49,278 nt of DNA. Source: an uncultured Muribaculaceae bacterium (GTDB lineage: Bacteria > Bacteroidota > Bacteroidia > Bacteroidales > Muribaculaceae). The translations under genes were made by a program, and so were the position numbers. Every line of letters begins with the position of its first letter. Position 1 is the first letter of the stretch. The notes beneath the pieces were generated by a model that was given only the letters and a program-made list of their open reading frames with translations, had not been told where the DNA came from and did not search any database. Location of the stretch: contig CAJURN010000023.1 of assembly GCA_910589055.1 (NCBI GenBank), forward strand, positions 1-49,278, given 5' to 3'. Below, piece after piece: positions 27,301-34,948 of the stretch.

Positions 27301-28367
27301 GCATCAGCGAGGAAGACCGCAAGCGCATTTTCCAGCCCTTTGTGCAGGTTTCCGAGACCGATTCGGGCGAGAGCGGCACAGGTCTCGGACTCAGTATTGT
27401 AATGAAAGTTGTGAAAGCTCATGACGGCACTATTGATGTGCGCTCTGAGCCGGGAGCGGGTTCGGTGTTTACCGTAACCTTGCCCCTGCATCATGCCAAG
27501 GCTGAGGACGAAGATTGTGTTATTGCCGAGGAAAATGAAGCTCACGATGTGTCTGTGCCGGAAAACGCACCGGAGCAAACAGAAGCCGCCGATGCTCCCG
27601 AAGGCGAGAAGCCGGTGATGCTCGTGGTGGACGACAGTCGTGACCTGCTGCACTTCATGATGAAGAATTTCTCGGGCGAGTACAATGTGGTGTGCGCAGC
27701 CTCGGGCGAGGAAGCCCTTGAGCGGATGAGTTGTCAGAATTTCGACATCATCGTGAGCGACTGGATGATGCCGGGCATGAGCGGCGTTGACCTGTGCCGC
27801 AGTGTGCGCGCAAGCATGGACACGAGCCACATACCTTTCGTGCTGCTGACGGCGCGTACCGATAATTTCTCGAAAATCGAAGGTATGGAATGTGGAGCAG
27901 ACGCATACGTGGAAAAACCGTTCTCCACCTCATACTTGAAAGCGCGCCTGAAAAACCTTGCCGAAATGCGCGGTCTGCTGCGCCGCAAGTTCTCGCAGAT
28001 GCCTCTCGAACCTATCGAGAGTCTTGCGCCGACGCAGCTCGATTCCGATTTCCTGAAGACGCTTACAGGCATAATCGAGGAAAACTTCTCCAACCCCGAG
28101 CTGTCGGTGGATTACATCGCCCGCCATATGGGAGTGTCGCGTTCAGGGCTGTATGCCAAAATCAAGACGCTCGCCAACATCACGCCAAACGAACTTATCC
28201 AGATTACGCGCCTGAAACGCGCCGCCCAGCTTCTTGCCGAGGGGCGCCACCGCATCAGCGAAATATGCTACATGGTTGGATTCAACAGTCCGTCGTACTT
28301 CGCCAAGTGCTTCCAGAAACAGTTCGGCATGAAGCCCGGCGAATTTACGCCCCACACCCGCGAATAG
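24369..28367 (+). CDS. Hybrid two-component system sensor/regulator (HTCS 1)
   Basis: A 1332-residue one-protein signalling system. I start it at ATG 24369, where the signal peptide MRKHLFVYFLLLPLLAWC begins; the frame is open 39 codons further up, but that part encodes no signal and includes the promoter. Order: periplasmic beta-propeller repeats (about 20-690), Y_Y_Y domain (about 700-765, YMLEGFDREWMEAG), membrane helix (about 770-793), HisKA with phospho-acceptor His828 (FFTTIAHEIRTP), HATPase with an intact DDGIGI and GTGLGLSI, receiver with phospho-acceptor Asp1131 (IIVSDWMMPG), and an AraC-type helix-turn-helix (about 1230-1325). HTCS proteins sense released oligosaccharides and activate their PUL. 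Placed at the end of PUL 1, it probably controls it. A hairpin follows at 28368-28402. Confidence 0.95.
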   Translation: MRKHLFVYFLLLPLLAWCLEVTPSFRHYTTLDGLPSNCIRDIAQDSCGFVWFATNDGLARFDGRKMRVFKPALVPGFGSADNFVASMVQSRGYIWLATDNGLLVYNRRLERLELPPLRYSEGVGEITGNIRGIAADASGNVWVAMGWRGVYRISPDFVVCHYDVPDRNHGLGTVFVDRRGDVWVTGAHNSEGLYRYYPDSDGFRPEPMDFGGSPIPLKAMAMTEDADNRFWIGLWPEGLICYDPVLKTARQVHADVPGRFFHIHSISTLSGGDLLIGADGGLVMYDPVTGRSQLFEHDELRGNSLSGRFVYPIMADDEGGVWIGTFYAGVNYMPPPIKHFEAERHSRFVNSVSGSIIAAFCEDGEGNIYIGSDDGGLCRYNPSTREYRHISLGSATEYDNIHALCLDGDNLWIGTYGGGVKVYDTARGRLVHDFSRDFNGSGAGVTSGYAIFRDKRENIWVGTMEEIFCFDRRTGVFEKVRDVGALVCDITQDSAGNLWFSTQGRGLLRFDPVNGQWKDYTCGNEAGYLPNNHVYCTEFDSRGNMWVATGNGLVRYRPASDDFENTDIGEEYNVIYIVKAWRDELWLGTGNGLLRYRPGEDYDRFTTMDGIVCNQFSPNASLMVSDGRIYMGTVDGFTWFYPDRIGTNTVVPALRFTDLEIGGRHVDVGDPKLPCSLNALDVLELGPEDYAFSISFAALSFANPEGNSYMYMLEGFDREWMEAGSSGKATYTNLPPGDYTMLVKASNNDRVWNTAGISLPIHIAPPWYAAWPVRVALVVIVVLLVVIGILVTMRRNESKHRAELRRISEAKEKEANVAKLSFFTTIAHEIRTPVSLIIGPLENIMQSSRNFTPQENDDIDIIYRNSQRLLCLVNQLLDFKKVEQLALAARFEPVDIPALVESTAKRFRPSMKQRGVNLELDMPDKGFRADVDTEALTKLLSNLLNNARKFTRTRVEVKCGLTDDGTGFFIRVADDGIGISEEDRKRIFQPFVQVSETDSGESGTGLGLSIVMKVVKAHDGTIDVRSEPGAGSVFTVTLPLHHAKAEDEDCVIAEENEAHDVSVPENAPEQTEAADAPEGEKPVMLVVDDSRDLLHFMMKNFSGEYNVVCAASGEEALERMSCQNFDIIVSDWMMPGMSGVDLCRSVRASMDTSHIPFVLLTARTDNFSKIEGMECGADAYVEKPFSTSYLKARLKNLAEMRGLLRRKFSQMPLEPIESLAPTQLDSDFLKTLTGIIEENFSNPELSVDYIARHMGVSRSGLYAKIKTLANITPNELIQITRLKRAAQLLAEGRHRISEICYMVGFNSPSYFAKCFQKQFGMKPGEFTPHTRE

Positions 28368-28402
28368 CGAAGAAGCTGCCTCTTCACAGGGCAGCCTCTT
28401 CG
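28368..28402 (+). terminator. 3' hairpin of HTCS 1
   Basis: A 13-bp stem CGAAGAAGCTGCC / GGCAGCCTCTTCG with one A-C mismatch, loop TCTTCACAG, just after the stop. No T run follows, so it is a weak terminator or mRNA 3'-end stabiliser between converging genes. The rest of 28403-28514 shows nothing I recognise. Confidence 0.5.
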
Positions 28403-28514
28403 AGTGCTCCTTCGTGCGCGTATTCATCTCGGGAGCGGACTAATTAACCTAAAACTTCAGTTCTTGTAATCTACCATGAAAAATGTTTACCTTTACCGGG
28501 TGTGAGTGATTCCG

Positions 28515-29429
28515 TCAATCAGGAATCTTCGGGAAAATCAATGAATTCGGGTCTAAGTCAAAGCCTCCGTCCGCTGTCGGGACGAGAGTAACTATAAGTG
28601 TCTGACGGGGAGCGACGCGCTTTTCGGACGCGTGGGCGTGGAACACGTAACGCAGATTTCCCTGCGCATCGGGGAATATGTCGCCGTGTCCTGTGCCGTT
28701 CAGGCCAAGCTTCTGCCGGGAAATCACCGGTTCGGGCGATTTCACCCAAGGTCCTTCGGGCGAGTCGGCCACAGCATGACCTACGGCATAGTCGATGTTG
28801 CGGAAGTCATTTGCGGAATAGAAGAGGTGGTATTTGCCGCCGTGTTCAATCACCGTGGGGCCTTCGCACACGCGCCATTCGGCATTTGCCGTGTCCTCCC
28901 ATGTTCCGGCTGCCGCCGATACCACGGGAAGGAAATCGCCCGTTGAGGTGGAGCAGCAGATTTTGTTTTCGCCGTCGAGCCGCACGTGATAGAGGAACGT
29001 CTTGCCGTCGGATGCGCGGAACACGAAGGGGTCGATGCGCCGTGTATCGGCTTCGAGAGCCTTGGATTCCGGATTGGTGAACGGTCCGAGCGGCGAAGCA
29101 GACTCGGCTACGGCAATCTGCTCGTCGGCCGTATATATCATATAATACTTGTCGCCTTCTTTGATTATCTGCGGCGCCCAGAATCCCCATGTTCCGAAAG
29201 CGTCGCCTTTGGTGAGTGCGAAGCCGTCTTTTGCTCCTGCGGGGCCTTCCCAGTTGACGAGGTCGCGGGAGGTGTACACTTCAAATCCCGAGTCGGACGG
29301 CGAACCGGTGCCATACATGTAATAGGTGTCGCCCTCGGCATATATCGTCGGGTCGGCAAGTTGCATTGTCCGCGCATGGATTGCGGGCATGGTAAGCAAT
29401 GAAGCGGTGATAAGCAGGAGTTTTTTCAT
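28515..29429 (-). CDS. GH43 glycosidase, single domain
   Basis: A 304-residue exported enzyme that is just the five-bladed GH43 propeller. A Sec signal peptide (about 1-19, MPAIHA) is followed by the catalytic base Asp26 (QLADPT), pKa-modulating Asp133 (RRIDPFVF) and acid Glu189 (RVCEGPTV); the triad is intact. The compact form resembles exo-acting or arabinanase-type GH43, but the subfamily is not assignable by eye. It is divergent from the GH43 lipoprotein at 29600 and convergent with HTCS 1, so it is a monocistronic unit beside the two regulators. The lack of a lipobox suggests periplasmic trimming of imported oligosaccharides. Confidence 0.9.
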   Translation of the reverse strand: MKKLLLITASLLTMPAIHARTMQLADPTIYAEGDTYYMYGTGSPSDSGFEVYTSRDLVNWEGPAGAKDGFALTKGDAFGTWGFWAPQIIKEGDKYYMIYTADEQIAVAESASPLGPFTNPESKALEADTRRIDPFVFRASDGKTFLYHVRLDGENKICCSTSTGDFLPVVSAAAGTWEDTANAEWRVCEGPTVIEHGGKYHLFYSANDFRNIDYAVGHAVADSPEGPWVKSPEPVISRQKLGLNGTGHGDIFPDAQGNLRYVFHAHASEKRVAPRQTLIVTLVPTADGGFDLDPNSLIFPKIPD

Positions 29430-29571
29430 GATGATGCAGGTGGTTTATTGACAATGCAAATTTGGGATGAAACAGCGGCCTGTTATGGCAGGATTGTGCC
29501 GAAAAATGGAAGAGGAACAGATTTTTTATAAAATGAAACGAAATTATCATCCGCCATATACGCCTGTTTAT

Positions 29572-29579
29572 TAATTTTG
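29572..29579 (+). promoter_or_regulatory. -7 box for the GH43 lipoprotein/HTCS 2 unit
   Basis: TAATTTTG fits TAnnTTTG, 20 bp before the ATG at 29600, in the 170-bp divergent gap. On the other strand CAAATTTG at about 29457-29464 is a one-mismatch -7 box for the minus-strand GH43. No operator-like palindrome was seen. Confidence 0.5.
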
Positions 29580-29599
29580 TAGTGTAAAAACCACATGCC

Positions 29600-30709
29600 A
29601 TGAGACATCACATTTCACTCACAGTAATTATACTCGCGCTCGTGTCGGCTGCAATGTCCTGCACTACCGGAAACCGCACGGCTGAGATTTGCAACCCCCT
29701 TCCGATGAAGTTCGGCGACCCCTTCATGCTCCATGCTTCCGACGGGCGCTACTACATGTACGGCACCTCGCTTGCCGACGGATTCGAGGCATACGTGTCG
29801 GACAACATGACCGACTGGACGCCGCTGGGCCAGATCTACAAAGGCGGCGATTCCCTGCAATGGAACGTCGATTGCTTCTGGGCTCCGGAGGTGTATGAAC
29901 GCGACGGGAAATACTATCTTTTCTACTCAGCCAACTCCCGCAACAATCCCGGCGGCGAGGAAGAGAACTTCAAAATCGGCGTGGCTGTGTCCGACTCTCC
30001 TGCCGGACCGTTCGCCGACCTCTACAACCGTCCTGTGTTCGAGATTGACTATCCGGTGATTGATGCCAACGTGCTTTTCGATGACGCTTCCGGCAAGAAC
30101 TATATCTATTTCTCGCGTTGCTGCTACAAGCATCCGGTTGAAAGCGAGATTGCCGACAAGGCGCGTGCCGACAGCCTTTACGACTGCATTGAGGAAAGCT
30201 GGATTTACGGCGCCGAGCTTCTTCCCGATTTTTCCGGAATCGTGGGCGAGCCTGTGAAACTTCTCGCACCTCCCGCTTCGCTGTCCGACCGTCAGGCCGG
30301 ATGGGAAAGTCTCTCTGTGACAAAAGGCGAGGCCAACCGCCGCTGGACCGAAGGCTCATATATCTTCCGCCACGGCGACACATATTATATGATGTACAGC
30401 GCCAATGCTTTCTTCGGCGGCAACTATGCCGTAGGATATGCCACGTCGCGTTCGCCGTTAGGCCCCTTCGAGAAGTCGGCATCCAATCCCATACTCAAGG
30501 AAAACGTCCGCGAAGGCGGCACGGTGATGGGTACGGGCCACAACATGGCTCTGACTATGCCCGACGGCACGATGTGGACTGTGTACCACGGACGCACTTC
30601 CGACAATCCCGGCGAGCGTGTGGTGATGATTGACCGTCTGGAAATTGACGCCGATGGCAATCTGAGCGTGGCCGGCCCGACAGTAACTCCCAGTACTATC
30701 GCATATTAA
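29600..30709 (+). CDS. GH43 family lipoprotein
   Basis: A 369-residue GH43 enzyme with a lipoprotein signal (LVSAAMSC, Cys21). The next residues (TTGNRT) lack the acidic export tail of the other PUL lipoproteins, so periplasm-facing placement is possible. The catalytic triad is visible as Asp40 (KFGDPFML), Asp155 (PVIDANVLFDD) and Glu251 (RWTEGSYIF). Propeller strands such as YYMYGTS, CFWAPEVY and YYMMYSANAFFGGNY fit the family. It ends 15 bp before HTCS 2 and is probably cotranscribed with it. Substrate is likely an arabinose- or xylose-containing oligosaccharide; the subfamily is undetermined. Confidence 0.9.
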   Translation: MRHHISLTVIILALVSAAMSCTTGNRTAEICNPLPMKFGDPFMLHASDGRYYMYGTSLADGFEAYVSDNMTDWTPLGQIYKGGDSLQWNVDCFWAPEVYERDGKYYLFYSANSRNNPGGEEENFKIGVAVSDSPAGPFADLYNRPVFEIDYPVIDANVLFDDASGKNYIYFSRCCYKHPVESEIADKARADSLYDCIEESWIYGAELLPDFSGIVGEPVKLLAPPASLSDRQAGWESLSVTKGEANRRWTEGSYIFRHGDTYYMMYSANAFFGGNYAVGYATSRSPLGPFEKSASNPILKENVREGGTVMGTGHNMALTMPDGTMWTVYHGRTSDNPGERVVMIDRLEIDADGNLSVAGPTVTPSTIAY

Positions 30710-30724
30710 TACTGATTTGTTTAT

Positions 30725-33700
30725 ATGACAAGAAACATCCGTTTTTCGGTTTCTATCATTTTCCTCGTCGCGTGTGTCCTTACTGGATATGCGCGGCAAT
30801 TCTACTTCCAGCATTACGACATCAAGAACGGCCTTTCGCAGAACACCGTGCATGCCATCTTGCAAGACCGGCAGGGTTTCATGTGGTTTGCCACAAAGGA
30901 CGGTCTCAACCGTTTCGACGGAATAAATTTCCGCCGTGTCACCGTCAAGGACCTCGACGACAATTGCAGCTTCATATCCAGCATATTCGAGGATTCGGAA
31001 GGCAAAATCTGGGTGAGCACTCACCACGGTCCCTGCGTCTACGACCCTGCTACCGAACGCATGGAGTGGCTGCACACGATTGCTCCCGATTCCGAACCTA
31101 TCAACCGTCAGGTCAGCGATTTCCTCGAGCTTGACGATGGCCGCGTAGTGTTTTCGGTCGATAACGACGGCCTGTATGCTTTTGACCGCAATACCAGGAC
31201 TGTAACCAATCTCATGCACGGTCATGAAGCCGGAACAGGCAATATCAACCGCCTTGTAGCCGTGCCTTCGGGACGCATCTATGCCGGAACTTTCGGCCGC
31301 GGCATCTATTACACCGACGATAACTTCAAGACATTCAAGCCGTTCAACGGTGAGGATGGAAAGCCTTATTTCGGCTATGCCGTGGTGAACGCCCTCAAGC
31401 GCAAGGGCGACAAGATATATGTCGCCACCGATGGCATGGGGCTGCATGTGATAGACACCCGTACGGGCACTGCGTCGCCGGTGTTTGTGCATGACGACAA
31501 CGGTACTGTGCCGATAATGCGTGAAATCATGTTCGTGGACCAGTCGGAGATTTGGATTGGCACGGAATCGGGCCTTTACATCTACGACATTGCCACCGGC
31601 GCACTCACCGATCACCTCCGTCATAATTACTTCGACAAATATTCAATTTCCGACGATGCCATTTACTCTCTCACGACCGACCGTGAGGGCGGAATATGGA
31701 TTGGAAGCTATTTCGGCGGAGCCGACTATCTGAGCCGCCGCAAGATGCTTTTCGACAAATACGGACGCGACAACCGTCCGGGAAGCCTTCAGGCAGAGCG
31801 AATCCGTGAGCTGTGTCACGACGGACGTGGAAATATATTTATCGGTTCGGAAGATAACGGACTCAGTTGTCTTTCCACGGCCACGGGACGTGTGACGCGT
31901 GTCGAAGGCATTGACGCCAAGAATATCCATGGCCTGTGTATGGACGGCCGCGACCTCTGGATCGGTACATTTGCCGAGGGACTCCGGATAAAGAATCTTG
32001 ACACAGGAAGCGTGCGCACCCTGCGCGCCCACGAAGGCCGCGAGAAATCACGCGGACTGCGCAATGATTATATTTTCTCGATTCTGCGCACACTCCACGG
32101 CGACATGTACGTGGGTACCCTGTCGGGTCTCCAGCGCTACGACCGCGAGGCCGACCGCTTTGTTGATGTCGATGGACTGCGTAATCTTTTCGTCTACGAC
32201 TTGATGGAGGACAGCCACGGCAACCTTTGGGCGGCTACGTACAGCAGCGGCTTGTACAAGCGCGAGGCCGGATCCGACGAGTGGAAACACTATTCGGCTT
32301 CGGCGACCGACCGCATGAGCCTTCCGAGCGATAAGGTATACGGCATTTCAGAAGATGCCGGAGGCACAATCTGGGTGATGACCCAGAACGGTGCCTGCGC
32401 CTACAATCCGGTCAATGATACCTTTGACTGCTCTTTTCTTGGAGTTGACCGCATCCGTGGGGTAGTGTATCAGATTGTCGACGATGAGAACGGACGCTTC
32501 TGGCTCACGAGCAACGGCGGCATATATTGCATCGACGGCTCGACGGGAAATATCCGCAACTTCACCGTGGCCGACGGTCTGCCCACCAACCAGTTCAATT
32601 ACAATTCTTCGCTGAAGATGCCCGACGGAAGTATCTACTTCGGCAGTATCGACGGCCTTGTGTCCTTTGATCCGGTGCGTTACAGTACGACTCCGGCGGG
32701 AGCTACCCGTCCGGTTGTCACGGAGATGTATCTCCACGGCGAACTTGTCCATCCCGGCGAGAACTCGCCTTTGAAATGCAGCGTTGCCCTGTCGGATGTA
32801 ATCCGTCTTGCCCCGAGTCAGAACTCGATAAGCCTGCGCATCGCCACCCTCCATTACAATTCCCCCGGAGAGCAGCGCATCCGCTACCGCCTTGAGGGAG
32901 CAGACGACGATTGGAAGTACACCGGCATATCCGACGCATTGCTTACTTATTCCAATCTTCCCTATGGCACCTATGTGCTGCGTGCGGCAGTGTGCAACGG
33001 TGCAGGCGAACCTGCCGGACCCGAACTGGCGCTCGAAATCACCATAGAGACACCTTTTTGGCTCACAGGATGGGCCATGATTGTGTATCTGATACTTATC
33101 GCGGGCATTATATTCTTCTCCTTCAATTACTACCGCCGTTATTCTCGCCTGAACTATCAGCGCCAGCTTGAGCACAACACACGCCGCAACGAGCGCGAGG
33201 CATTTGAGTCGAAAATCAAGTTCTTCACCAACGTGGCCCACGAAATCCGCACGCCTCTTACGCTCATCAAGGCGCCGCTCGACTGTGTGTTCCGTTCTCC
33301 CGCCCTGCGCTCCGACCCGGATGCGAAGGAGAACCTGGACGTGGTGAACATGAATGTCGACCGCCTGCTTCTGCTTGCCAACCAGCTGCTTGACTTCCGC
33401 CGTATGGAGAGCGGAAAATTCCAGATCAGCAAGAAGCAATGCGACATCAAGGCTCTGCTCCAGGGGCTTGTTCCACGCTTCCTGCCAACTGTCGAATCCT
33501 CCGGCAAGACCCTCGAAATCAAGCTGCCCGACGAACCTGTGGAAGCCGTGGTGGATTCGGAGGCCATTACCAAAATATTGAGCAATCTCTTTGCCAACGC
33601 AATCAAGTACGGCGAGTCGTATATCCACGTTGAGCTTGCGCGTACCGATGATGGCGGCTTCACAATCCGGTTCAGCAACGACGGGATTGTGGTTGCGCCT

Positions 33701-34726
33701 GAGAAGCGTGAGGAGATTTTCGGGCTCTTCTCGCGACTTGAAAGCCGCGAGACCGGTGCCGGAATCGGGCTGTCCTACGCCCGCTCATTGGCTCAGATGC
33801 ACAACGGTACGCTTGCAATGGCTCCTTCCGAGACCGAGAATGTCTTTGTGCTCACGGTGCCGCCGTGTACTCCCGACCTTGCCGCGAAAGATGCGCCGGA
33901 GGTTCATACCGACCTTGAGACTATCGGCGTTCAGGCTGATGATTCCGTGAGCGTGCTCATGGTGGAGGACAATGACGAGATGCTGCGCTTCATCGAGAAG
34001 AAACTTCTTCTGGCGGGCTACCGCGTTTTCAAGGCCACAAACGGCCTGGAGGCTCTCACGGTACTTCAGGAACAGTATGTGGATATTGTGGTGTCCGACG
34101 TGATGATGCCCGAGATGGACGGCATGGAGCTGCTGGCGCGCATCAAGGGCGACATCAATTACAGTCATATCCCCGTGATTCTGCTCACGGCCAAGACGCG
34201 CCTCGACGACAAGCTCCAGGGGCTCGATGCCGGAGCCGACGCATACATCGAGAAACCCTTCTCGACGGAGTACCTGCTGGCGACAATCAGCTCCATCCTG
34301 CGCAACCGCGAGCGTCTGCGCCACCGTCTCGAAAGCATGCCGCTCACAAAGGTCAATGCAAAGGGACTTACAAAGGTCGACGAGGAATTCCTGCGTAAAA
34401 TCAATGAGATTATCCGCTCCAACTACGACAACCCGACTTTCTCGATGGAAGACGTGATTTCCACACTTGGCATGAGCCGCACTACATTCTACCGCAAGAT
34501 AAAAGGCATGCTCGATCTCAACCCCAACGACTACATCAAGCTGCAGCGACTCAAGCGTGCCGCCGAGCTTTTCCAAGAGGGACACACCAACGTGAGCGAG
34601 GTGTGCTATATGGTGGGATTCTCGTCGCCGGGATATTTCACCAAGTGCTTCCAGAAGCAGTTTGGCGTGTCGCCCAAGGAATATGTCAACTCGAAGGGCA
34701 AAAAGACTACCGCACAAGTGCCATAA
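30725..34726 (+). CDS. Hybrid two-component system sensor/regulator (HTCS 2)
   Basis: A 1333-residue HTCS. A signal segment (about 1-24) leads to periplasmic propeller repeats (about 25-700, for example GLSQNTVHAILQDRQGFMWF), a Y_Y_Y domain (about 712-765), a membrane helix (about 782-804), HisKA with His839 (FFTNVAHEIRTP), HATPase, a receiver with Asp1125 (IVVSDVMMPEMDG) and an AraC-type DNA-binding domain (about 1215-1325, ending YFTKCFQKQFGVSPKEY). The HATPase G1 box reads SNDGIVV, missing the second Gly of DxGxG, while GAGIGLSYA (G2) is intact. It sits directly upstream of the second SusCD operon, in the usual place of that locus's regulator, and 15 bp after a GH43 gene. Confidence 0.95.
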   Translation: MTRNIRFSVSIIFLVACVLTGYARQFYFQHYDIKNGLSQNTVHAILQDRQGFMWFATKDGLNRFDGINFRRVTVKDLDDNCSFISSIFEDSEGKIWVSTHHGPCVYDPATERMEWLHTIAPDSEPINRQVSDFLELDDGRVVFSVDNDGLYAFDRNTRTVTNLMHGHEAGTGNINRLVAVPSGRIYAGTFGRGIYYTDDNFKTFKPFNGEDGKPYFGYAVVNALKRKGDKIYVATDGMGLHVIDTRTGTASPVFVHDDNGTVPIMREIMFVDQSEIWIGTESGLYIYDIATGALTDHLRHNYFDKYSISDDAIYSLTTDREGGIWIGSYFGGADYLSRRKMLFDKYGRDNRPGSLQAERIRELCHDGRGNIFIGSEDNGLSCLSTATGRVTRVEGIDAKNIHGLCMDGRDLWIGTFAEGLRIKNLDTGSVRTLRAHEGREKSRGLRNDYIFSILRTLHGDMYVGTLSGLQRYDREADRFVDVDGLRNLFVYDLMEDSHGNLWAATYSSGLYKREAGSDEWKHYSASATDRMSLPSDKVYGISEDAGGTIWVMTQNGACAYNPVNDTFDCSFLGVDRIRGVVYQIVDDENGRFWLTSNGGIYCIDGSTGNIRNFTVADGLPTNQFNYNSSLKMPDGSIYFGSIDGLVSFDPVRYSTTPAGATRPVVTEMYLHGELVHPGENSPLKCSVALSDVIRLAPSQNSISLRIATLHYNSPGEQRIRYRLEGADDDWKYTGISDALLTYSNLPYGTYVLRAAVCNGAGEPAGPELALEITIETPFWLTGWAMIVYLILIAGIIFFSFNYYRRYSRLNYQRQLEHNTRRNEREAFESKIKFFTNVAHEIRTPLTLIKAPLDCVFRSPALRSDPDAKENLDVVNMNVDRLLLLANQLLDFRRMESGKFQISKKQCDIKALLQGLVPRFLPTVESSGKTLEIKLPDEPVEAVVDSEAITKILSNLFANAIKYGESYIHVELARTDDGGFTIRFSNDGIVVAPEKREEIFGLFSRLESRETGAGIGLSYARSLAQMHNGTLAMAPSETENVFVLTVPPCTPDLAAKDAPEVHTDLETIGVQADDSVSVLMVEDNDEMLRFIEKKLLLAGYRVFKATNGLEALTVLQEQYVDIVVSDVMMPEMDGMELLARIKGDINYSHIPVILLTAKTRLDDKLQGLDAGADAYIEKPFSTEYLLATISSILRNRERLRHRLESMPLTKVNAKGLTKVDEEFLRKINEIIRSNYDNPTFSMEDVISTLGMSRTTFYRKIKGMLDLNPNDYIKLQRLKRAAELFQEGHTNVSEVCYMVGFSSPGYFTKCFQKQFGVSPKEYVNSKGKKTTAQVP

Positions 34727-34748
34727 ACTTGAATAAAAATTCCAAAAT

Positions 34749-34790
34749 CGGACAACTTTCTAATTATCAGATGGTTGTCCGCTTTGTGTT
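34749..34790 (+). terminator. Weak terminator after HTCS 2
   Basis: An 8-bp stem CGGACAAC / GTTGTCCG (34749-34756 / 34774-34781) with a 17-base loop, then CTTTGTGTTTTA. The loop is large and the T tract broken, so confidence is moderate. Confidence 0.45.
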
Positions 34791-34840
34791 TTATAGCATA
34801 AGAACAATATTTTCAAGAAAACGGCACAAAATTTCTATAT

Positions 34841-34857
34841 TCCACTGCGTTAGTGGA
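34841..34857. promoter_or_regulatory. Palindrome just upstream of the PUL 2 -7 box
   Basis: TCCACT-GCGTT-AGTGGA is a perfect 6-bp dyad ending 3 bp before the -7 box at 34860. A regulator could bind between -33 and -7; HTCS proteins usually bind further upstream, so this may be another control site or chance. Confidence 0.35.
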
Positions 34858-34859
34858 GC

Positions 34860-34867
34860 TAAATTTG
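34860..34867 (+). promoter_or_regulatory. -7 box of the PUL 2 susC operon
   Basis: TAAATTTG matches TAnnTTTG, 82 bp before the susC GTG. ATTTC at 34831-34835 is a poor -33 candidate, 24 bp upstream. A weak -33 fits an activator-dependent promoter. The 5' leader is AT-rich without a clear riboswitch fold. Confidence 0.6.
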
Positions 34868-34948
34868 CATCGAAAAACTAAGTGTAAAGCCTTAGCTAAA
34901 CCATGAATGTATAAAAATCTCTAAATACCAATCAAAACTTTTTCAGTT

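Noticed and set aside
28507..28527. GATTCC/GGAATC inverted repeat at the end of the minus-strand GH43 as a terminator
   Set aside because: The 6-bp stem overlaps the stop codon and has no T run on the minus strand; too weak to call.
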